Shown here in pieces: positions 59,201-64,000 of a stretch of DNA of 64,000 nt (position 1 is its first letter; every line of letters starts with the position of its first letter). Under the pieces are notes generated by a model. It was given only the letters and a program-made list of their open reading frames with translations, did not search any database and was not told where the DNA came from. The stretch comes from Anaeromyxobacter oryzae (GTDB taxonomy: Bacteria; Myxococcota; Myxococcia; Myxococcales; Anaeromyxobacteraceae). Made by a program: the position numbers and the translations under genes. The stretch spans positions 4,832,481 to 4,896,480 of the forward strand of contig NZ_AP025591.1 of the NCBI RefSeq assembly GCF_023169945.1, in the 5' to 3' direction.

Positions 59201-59934
59201 AGCGTGAAGGCGGCCGAGCCCGACGGCGCGCAGGTCGACGTGCCGAAGGGGATCTGCGACGGAGCCGTGATGGTGCCGGGCACGAGGTAGAAGGACTCGT
59301 ACCCGTTCTCGCCCGCGTAGTTGAGCGTCGCGGACCCGGACGCCGTGAAGGGCAGGGCGAGGCTCTGCGTGAGCGTGAACGTGCCGACGAGATCGCGGTC
59401 CGAGGGGCTCGTGACGAGGGTCCAGTCGCTGAAGTGCGGCGTCGTCACGGTCACCGTGCCCGCGGCACGGTCTCGGACGGCGCCGGCGGGGCGGACCCAG
59501 TAGCCGGACCCGGCGTCCTGGTACGCGATGGCGAGGTCGTCCAGGTCGTGGGCGCTGACGTCCGCCTTGAAGGTGATCGACACCGGCTTCGCGAACTTGG
59601 TGCCGTCCGGCCCGAGGCGGTAGGCGCCGCCGATCGAGCCGGGCGCGTAGTTCACGATCTCCTGGATCGTGAAGTCCTGCGGGGCGGAGATCGCGCCGGG
59701 CGGGATCGTGATCTCGAGGAGGCCGTCCGGCGTGGCGAGCTCGCCGCCCGCGGCGTCGATGTGGGCGCTCACCGGGACGCCGATGGGGGCACCGACCGGC
59801 GTCGGCGTCGGGCGGGTCGTCGGGGTGGTCCCCGACGACGACGAGGCGCGCGGGCCACCGCCGCAGGCGGCGAGCGCCGCCGCGAGCGCGCACGGCACGA
59901 GGAACGGCACGGCGCGGCGACGAGCGACGATCAT
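56236..59934 (-). CDS. Giant Cys-rich repeat lipoprotein
   Basis: 1232 residues, lipobox LAACGGG. N-terminal ZU5-like beta domain (IDAAGGELATPDGLLEITIP, HFSDWTLV), a second beta domain, then eight tandem 53-residue Cys-rich units (about residues 335-760; DNA 57655..58930), each close to CTPANxCDxGxTSCSTGTQ-xC-DTG...CGTNxVCNAGxC-ACTANVA with 8-9 Cys. The C-terminal ~470 residues hold a carboxypeptidase-regulatory-like unit (FSIPNVPAGSYLLALHG) and further beta domains. Architecture is that of a long extracellular stalk or adhesin. It is a paralogue of 49337..51661. High similarity between units at DNA level implies repeat-number change by recombination. Confidence 0.82.
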   Translation of the reverse strand: MIVARRRAVPFLVPCALAAALAACGGGPRASSSSGTTPTTRPTPTPVGAPIGVPVSAHIDAAGGELATPDGLLEITIPPGAISAPQDFTIQEIVNYAPGSIGGAYRLGPDGTKFAKPVSITFKADVSAHDLDDLAIAYQDAGSGYWVRPAGAVRDRAAGTVTVTTPHFSDWTLVTSPSDRDLVGTFTLTQSLALPFTASGSATLNYAGENGYESFYLVPGTITAPSQIPFGTSTCAPSGSAAFTLPVQLAEMIKSPGELEWGINAYWDLTCTAVGGQTSPNIISTQFDTAGINLIGCSRQYDGTPIVGPQRAQGSYTIDCGTKGTVRATWDFQSSVCGTPCTPANVCDTGVYSCTTGSAVCVDTGTPVASGTTCGTDMVCNAGTCTACTANVACTPANACDTGLTSCSTGTSTCVDTGTPVANGTSCGTDMVCNTGVCNACTANAACTPANACDAGVTSCSTGTQVCLDTGTPLANGTTCGTNEVCNAGVCSACTAGVACTPANACDTGVTSCSTGTQVCLDTGTPVANGTSCGTNQVCNAGACSACTANVACTPANPCDAGVTSCSTGAQTCVDTGTPLANGTSCGTNQVCNAGACNACTANVACTPANKCDAGLTSCSTGTQTCADTGTPVANGTSCGTNQVCNAGACTACTANVACTPTNPCDTGLTSCSTGTQTCTDTGTAVANGTSCGTNQVCNAGACTACTANVACTPTNACHDGVTSCSTGTQTCTDTGTALANGASCGAGESCNAGTCVASSTVTGTRDVTFWPDAGAGVPAPAPDVATASVQALAPDGTGGWIAYPGTFAADGSFSIPNVPAGSYLLALHGADGVSRVVATSSTTVDLGYDVLGRSDAADPTASTPVTVDMTGLEPWTAGDEVQLVSSNADVWDSVPVATVGDGAVAAAPVEDWLTSAAGGPLHLLAAGDTLAIFQLHTTPASGSLPSYLSAAAVATAQGLTLASGTPATIPAALAPPASTGTLDVDWNVGAFEALLPAMGPPAATATGHTLAVGASAHPLTFPAPASRAGRFPTLLRMEVPGGSGQTSVTFPAPPAYGHVLDATWNEWREVGFTATTSYVAPGATTPVDAVASVGRREAMATLAAGPIAPTLTPVQSPLVGSSALSSVSTPTPVGSAPVVAWTAPATGTPTHYLLEIFQLSASGSASSSSLVASFVTGATQVQLPPGVLSSGSVYYARITASASASDPFATQPIRSGGASAWASTLTGTFTP
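57655..58930 (-). repeat. Eight in-frame tandem repeats of 159 bp
   Basis: Each unit encodes the 53-residue Cys-rich segment of the giant lipoprotein. Units 3-7 (counting from the N-terminus) are the most alike; the outer ones are more divergent. The repeat is coding, contiguous and without spacers. Confidence 0.85.
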
Positions 59935-60298
59935 GTCGAGGGACACCCGAGCCTCCGAGGCTCTTGCATGGACTGCGCCGTGTGCGCCGGCTCCGCACCG
60001 TCGCGGAGCTTCGCGCTGCGCCTCGGCGGAGTCGTTTCCTGGGGTTGGAGCGCGAAGCGCCCTCGTCCCCCGCGCTCGCGCTTTGAGGTCAAACGGGAAC
60101 CGGCCACGTGGGACTTGGCAGCCCCCTCGGCGTTGAGGAATAGTGCTTTCCACTCTGAGAGCAAGCGGTCGCTGACGCGGCGCACACGTCCGGTTCCCGG
60201 CGTCACGAGGCGGGAACGCAGGGTCGCCGCTGATTCTTCCGTCGAGACGGTCCCCGCGCGCGAGGGGGCGCCGCGTGTCGACGCGCTGGAGGGGAAGC
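59935..60298. other. Divergent intergenic region, giant lipoprotein / FN3 cytochrome
   Basis: 364 bp. CGGGAAC occurs at 60090 and again as the right arm of an inverted repeat GTTCCCG / CGGGAAC at 60193..60217, a possible operator. No -24/-12 or clear -35/-10 found. Confidence 0.4.
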
Positions 60299-62029
60299 AT
60301 GAGATCGATCGGAGCAGTGGCGGTGGTGTGCGCGGTGGTCGCCCTGTCGGCGTGCGGCCGGCAGGGAACGACCGATTCGGCGGTCGACCCGAACGCCTTC
60401 GCGGCGGCGGACGGCCCCGTGCGCCAGGTGGAGGCCGCGGCGACGGCGCCCGCGTGCGGCGGGACCGGAGCCCATGACCGCCACGCGGCGACGAGCATCG
60501 TCTGCGCGTCGTGCCATCCCTGCGGAGGCACCTACGGTTTTGCGAACGCGCAGACTTTTCCGGGCGGGACCGACCCGAGCACCGGGACCGTGGTCCGCGG
60601 GGGCGGCACGACGAGCTGCACCGTCGCGTGCCATTACCCGCTCGGCGCCTCGCAGCAGACCGTGACCTGGAGCACGCCCGGCCCGCTGGCGTGCTCGGCG
60701 TGCCATTCGAACGTCGCCCCGGCGAACCAGACCTACCGGTCCGCACACGCCGTCGCGCAGGTCGATCCGACGGCGAACCGATCCGCCTGCCAGAGCTGCC
60801 ACGAAACATCCCTGCACACCTCGGGGCACGTCCGCATCGACGTCGGCTCCGGGATCGTCGATGCGTCGGTCACGGATCCGGTGCAGCTGAACGGGATCTG
60901 CCAGGGGTGCCACGGGGGCACGGGCCGGACCATCTCCGGCCAGACGCCGCCGGTCCTCCCGGGCTGGACGAGCTCGACCGGCGACTTCCACGGCGCGCGC
61001 GCCGGGACCGGCTTCGGAGGCACGCTCGCGGCGCCATATAAGGTGGGGCAGGGGCCGCTCGCGTGCACCGAGTGCCACGACCCGCACGCGAGCCAGAACG
61101 CGTTCCTCTTCGCCTCGACGGCCGGCGGCGTCCCGGTCGTCCCCGCGGCCATCGATCGCGCCGGCGTCGGCGCCGAGATGCTGTGCGCCAACTGCCACCT
61201 CGGCAACCGCCACGCGGGCTGCATGATCTCGAACTGCCACGGGTCGGATCCGGTGCCCGCCGGCAAGCCGTGCTTCTTCTGCCACGGCCACGAGGGCATC
61301 GTGAACTTCACGCTGCCGACGTGGGACAACCACCCCAACGGCAACGGGAACTACTGCAACCACTGCCACACCGCGGGCTGGTTCCCCGTCGTCGAGTACA
61401 CGGCGCCCCGGTTCTCGACCGGGCCGACGGTGGTGGCCGCCGCGACGAGCGCCACGGTCACCTGGACCACCGACGAGCCCGCGACCTCCTACGTCGAGAT
61501 GGGGACCTCGAGCGCCGCGCTCGGCACCACCGTCGGGAACGGGACGCTGACCACCACGCATCAGGTCACGCTGCCCGGCCTGACCCAGCTCACGACGTAC
61601 GCGTTCCGCGTGCGCTCGTCGGATGCCTTCCGGAACGTGGCGTTCTCCTCCCTCGCCTCGTTCACGACGCCGTCCGCGTATGCGCCCCCGGCTCCGGCGC
61701 TCACGCCCCAGCCCGACTTCATCTACGAGTATGGAGCGACCCCGCCGCCGGCGTCGTACACCGCCACCTTCCAGTGGAGCGCCGTCAGGGCGCCCGACGG
61801 GCATCCGGTGCAGTACCGGTTCCAGCTCGCGACGGACGCGTCGTTCTCCGCGCCGATGGTCGACGCCTGGATCAGCCCGACGACGGTCCAGCAGGCGTTC
61901 CCGGTGAACGAGTTCCCCGGCGCGACCTACTACTGGCGCGTGCAGGCCCGGGACGCGGTCGACACCGGCTACGCCGGGCCCTGGACGCAGGCCGACGGGT
62001 TCCAGGTGTACTGGTACATGCCGTACTGA
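60299..62029 (+). CDS. Multiheme cytochrome lipoprotein with fibronectin III-like tail
   Basis: 576 residues, lipobox ALSACGRQ, GGAGGGG before the ATG. The heme part (about 60-370) has eight CXXCH (CASCH, CSACH, CQSCH, CQGCH, CTECH, CANCH, CFFCH, CNHCH) plus one CX3CH (CTVACH) and one CX4CH (CMISNCH). The C-terminal ~200 residues are heme-free and read as two Ig/FN3-type beta domains: ATVTWTTDEPATSYVEMGTS with TYAFRVRSSDA, then TYYWRVQARDA. Such a tail suggests docking to a polysaccharide or to surface proteins. The variant heme sites resemble those in Geobacter cytochromes. Ends at a 13-bp hairpin. Confidence 0.86.
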   Translation: MRSIGAVAVVCAVVALSACGRQGTTDSAVDPNAFAAADGPVRQVEAAATAPACGGTGAHDRHAATSIVCASCHPCGGTYGFANAQTFPGGTDPSTGTVVRGGGTTSCTVACHYPLGASQQTVTWSTPGPLACSACHSNVAPANQTYRSAHAVAQVDPTANRSACQSCHETSLHTSGHVRIDVGSGIVDASVTDPVQLNGICQGCHGGTGRTISGQTPPVLPGWTSSTGDFHGARAGTGFGGTLAAPYKVGQGPLACTECHDPHASQNAFLFASTAGGVPVVPAAIDRAGVGAEMLCANCHLGNRHAGCMISNCHGSDPVPAGKPCFFCHGHEGIVNFTLPTWDNHPNGNGNYCNHCHTAGWFPVVEYTAPRFSTGPTVVAAATSATVTWTTDEPATSYVEMGTSSAALGTTVGNGTLTTTHQVTLPGLTQLTTYAFRVRSSDAFRNVAFSSLASFTTPSAYAPPAPALTPQPDFIYEYGATPPPASYTATFQWSAVRAPDGHPVQYRFQLATDASFSAPMVDAWISPTTVQQAFPVNEFPGATYYWRVQARDAVDTGYAGPWTQADGFQVYWYMPY

Positions 62030-62040
62030 CGTGAGTCGTC

Positions 62041-62081
62041 GCCGTGGGCGGGCCGAGCGCGTCGCGCCGCCCGCCCACGGC
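62041..62081 (+). terminator. Hairpin terminator after the FN3 cytochrome gene
   Basis: Arms GCCGTGGGCGGGC / GCCCGCCCACGGC, 13 bp perfect, 15-nt loop, 11 nt after the stop. Confidence 0.7.
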
Positions 62082-62569
62082 CGCTGCCGGCTCGCCGCTG
62101 CCCTCGGTCGAGGGCGAAGGCTGGACCCCCCCCCCCGCTCGGGTCACCCTCCGACGTCGCCCCGGGGCCTCCCGCGGAAGCGTTGGTTTACCAAGGATTA
62201 CCGGGCAAGACCGGGATCCGGTGAACGTTCGTTTACAAACGAGCGCTCGCCTGCCCGGGCGCGCAAAGGGCGCCCGGCGGCGCGGTCTCGCGGCACGAAT
62301 TGCGCGCACCCGTGAGTCGTCCAATGGGGGAGTGCGGAGCGGCTGGCGCACAGGCGAGACCGCGCTCAGACGCAAATGGCGTGAACAATTGTTTTTGTTG
62401 TCCGACACCAAACCGATTGTCCGGGTTGGGTGAGAACCTGGGTGCGTCAAATAACCCGAGGGCCCTCGGACCTGGGGGAAGACCCCCAGGTCCGCCGTGA
62501 CCGATTATTGGAACACGTAGGAATCGGCCGGGATCGGGCTCGGCCCTGCGCTTGCACAACGGGTGCGGC
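62082..62569. promoter_or_regulatory. AT-richer control region before the second OmcS-type locus
   Basis: About 490 bp, locally less GC-rich than anything around it. It contains an 11-C run at 62126..62136, inverted repeats TTGGT-TT-ACCAA (62183..62194), TCGTTT-AC-AAACGA (62229..62242) and AACAATTGTT (62384..62393), and an 11-bp hairpin GGACCTGGGGG / CCCCCAGGTCC at 62468..62493. Likely promoter, operators and an attenuator-like stem for the propeller and cytochrome genes; the sigma factor cannot be named. Confidence 0.45.
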
Positions 62570-63622
62570 GTGCAGCGTTCGCGACTCCCCCGCACCCTTC
62601 GGCTCCTCGGCTCGGCGCTCGCGACGCTGATCGCGATCGCGGCGCCGGCGAGCGCGGCGGCGAGGGAGCTCCGGGCGTCGTACCTCTTCAACCTCTCCGA
62701 CGTGAACGGCGCGCTCTCGATGAGCTGGGCGGGCCTCACGTACGACGCGGCGGCCGGCGAGCTGTACGTCACCGATCGCGGCGCCGGCGAGGTGCGCGTC
62801 TTCCGGCAGAGCGGCATCGAGGTCCAGTCCTTCGGCGACAACGAGGAGCTCGGGACGGTGCTCGACGTCGCGGTCCGCGAGGACGGCCAGCTCCTCGTCC
62901 TGGCCCTTAAGGAGGGCCGGGGGGTGCTCGTCCGCTGCAACTACCGCGGGGAGCCGCTCGGGCCCGTCGCGCTGCAGGGCGTCCCGGAGGCGTTCGCGAA
63001 GGGCTTCGCCCCCGACGCCATCCGGTACGCGGGCGGGAAGCTCTACCTCGCGGACCGGAGCGCCGTGAAGGTCCTCGTGACGGACGGCGACGGCGTCACC
63101 CAGGCCGCTCACGACCTCCGCGCGCGCGTCACCAAGGGGGCGAAGAACCGGGACGACGTGCGGATGAGCGGGTTCGGCGTGTCGCCCTCCGGCGACCTCC
63201 TGTTCACCGTCGGCCCGATGTTCCGCGCGTTCGTGGTCTCGCCGGCCGGCGAGGTGCGCGGGTTCGGCGATCGCGGGAGCACGCCCGGCAAGTTCAACGT
63301 GGTGAGCGGCATCACCGCCGACGAGCGTGGGTACCTGTACCTCACCGACATGCTCCGCGCGGTCGTGATGGTGTTCGACCCCTCCTTCGAGTTCGTCGGT
63401 GAGTTCGGGTACCGCGGCTACGCGCCGGAGAACCTGATCGCCCCGATCGACGTGTCGGTGGGGAAGGGGCAGGTGTTCGTCGCGCAGGGGGCGATGCGCG
63501 GGGTTTCGGTGTTCCGGGTCGAGATCGTCGAGCCGGTCGCCGCGGGGGAAGAGGCTTCGGGTGCGACGGAGCAGGCCGCGCCCGCTGATGTCCGCAGTCG
63601 GGGCAGTCGTCGGACGATGTGA
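62570..63622 (+). CDS. NHL/SMP-30-like beta-propeller, secreted (paralogue of 48277)
   Basis: 350 residues from the GTG (a TTG at 62552 is also in frame). Signal peptide ending PASAAARE, then propeller strands: LTYDAAAGELYVTDRGAGEV, LDVAVREDGQLLVLAL, FGVSPSGDLLFTVG, PGKFNVVSGITADERGYLYL and APENLIAPIDVSVGKGQVFV. Clear homologue of 48277..49311. It directly precedes an OmcS-like gene, probably as its operon partner. Tail is acidic and low in hydrophobics. Confidence 0.83.
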   Translation: MQRSRLPRTLRLLGSALATLIAIAAPASAAARELRASYLFNLSDVNGALSMSWAGLTYDAAAGELYVTDRGAGEVRVFRQSGIEVQSFGDNEELGTVLDVAVREDGQLLVLALKEGRGVLVRCNYRGEPLGPVALQGVPEAFAKGFAPDAIRYAGGKLYLADRSAVKVLVTDGDGVTQAAHDLRARVTKGAKNRDDVRMSGFGVSPSGDLLFTVGPMFRAFVVSPAGEVRGFGDRGSTPGKFNVVSGITADERGYLYLTDMLRAVVMVFDPSFEFVGEFGYRGYAPENLIAPIDVSVGKGQVFVAQGAMRGVSVFRVEIVEPVAAGEEASGATEQAAPADVRSRGSRRTM

Positions 63623-63714
63623 GCAGTCGCAGTTCGGGGAGTCGTATCGCGCAGCAAGGGCAGTGCAGCCGGTCCCGCGAAAAGGGCGCGGACCACACCG
63701 AGGTGGAGAAACAG

Positions 63715-64000
63715 ATGAAGTTCATCAGACTCGCAGTCACGGCCGCGGCCGCGCTCAGCTTCTCCAGCGCGTACGCGTTCCACGATGGCGGCGTCGCGTA
63801 CTGCGACGGGTGCCACTCGATGCACAACTCGTCGGGCAACAAGACCATGTCCGGCGGGCGCAACACGGCGCTCACGGGCTGGAACGCCGCGGGAAAGGCG
63901 TCGCTCACGCAGTTCCAGGGCAACGCGTACCTCCTGCAGGGCTCGGACAACTCCTCCACGTGCCTCAACTGTCACGCGGCGGCGGACACGAAGCCGAGCA
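63715..64000 (+). CDS. Second OmcS-like cytochrome (3' end beyond the window)
   Basis: The first 95 codons are present. Signal peptide (MKFIRLAVTAAAALSFSSAYA), then FHDGGVAYCDGCHSMHNSSG and AYLLQGSDNSSTCLNCH. These match the start of the omcS-like protein at 35187 (FHAGGVAACDGCHVMHN, AYLLQGSDQSS) and, from memory, Geobacter OmcS. Two CXXCH lie in the visible part. GAGGTGGAG precedes the ATG. Whether it continues to six hemes cannot be seen. Confidence 0.85.
   Translation, partial: MKFIRLAVTAAAALSFSSAYAFHDGGVAYCDGCHSMHNSSGNKTMSGGRNTALTGWNAAGKASLTQFQGNAYLLQGSDNSSTCLNCHAAADTKPS

Noticed and set aside
62541-62554. GGCCCTGCGCTTGC as a sigma-54 promoter for the propeller gene
   Set aside because: Spacing and TTGC fit, but transcription would begin at about 62566, leaving no room for an RBS before the start at 62570.

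Overview
The window is very GC-rich DNA (only short intergenic patches are AT-richer) with Myxococcota traits: a metzincin protease ending in a MYXO-CTERM-like tail, Gly-rich and Cys-rich lipoproteins, and an extraordinary density of c-type cytochromes. By eye I count about 149 canonical CXXCH heme motifs in 16 genes, plus several CX3CH and CX4CH variants. This fits a metal-reducing myxobacterium of the Anaeromyxobacter type; the organism is inferred from gene content only.

Layout. (1) 1-8.6 kb is mostly ordinary chromosome: a truncated family-39 glycosyltransferase, Gly-rich lipoproteins, a VWA lipoprotein, an M24-like protein, galactokinase, a UTP-sugar pyrophosphorylase and a universal stress protein. 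(2) 8.7-11.9 kb holds small tri- and tetraheme cytochromes and a triheme protein fused to a predicted outer-membrane barrel. (3) 12.1-17.3 kb has a metzincin pair, a 16-to-19-heme lipoprotein and a GNAT acetyltransferase. (4) 17.5-34.4 kb is a minus-strand array of five large, monocistronic, lipoprotein multiheme cytochromes. All share one N-terminal module (lipobox, InlB-like beta domain, two hemes), followed by an octaheme tetrathionate-reductase-like core in one, decaheme OmcA/MtrC-like cores in three, and another decaheme core in one. (5) 35.2-52.4 kb, plus strand, starts with a clear homologue of the hexaheme nanowire cytochrome OmcS. It continues with a strong terminator, a YVTN-type propeller lipoprotein, an outer-membrane barrel, two CsgG/LpoB-like lipoproteins, a double-parvulin chaperone, 26- and 16-heme cytochromes, two NHL-type propeller proteins, a Cys-rich lipoprotein and a triheme cytochrome. 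(6) 52.5-64 kb has two polytopic glycosyltransferase-like proteins, a giant Cys-rich repeat lipoprotein, a cytochrome carrying a fibronectin III-like tail, another propeller protein, and the start of a second OmcS-like gene cut by the window edge.

How it fits together. Regions 3-6 look like one extracellular electron transfer island: surface reductases (array), a filament subunit (OmcS-like), and candidate assembly, secretion and conduit proteins (CsgG-like lipoproteins, parvulin, barrel, large periplasmic cytochromes).

The most striking regulatory signal is a matching -24/-12 (sigma-54) promoter, GGTACG-N4-TTGC or GGCACG-N4-TTGC, in front of all five array genes and the omcS-like gene. Related inverted-repeat blocks lie upstream. 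In the five array genes a conserved leader of about 105 nt follows, containing two hairpins. I know of no described RNA family with this pattern. Together these suggest an activator-driven regulon with an extra RNA- or DNA-hairpin control layer, which is my best candidate for an undescribed system here.
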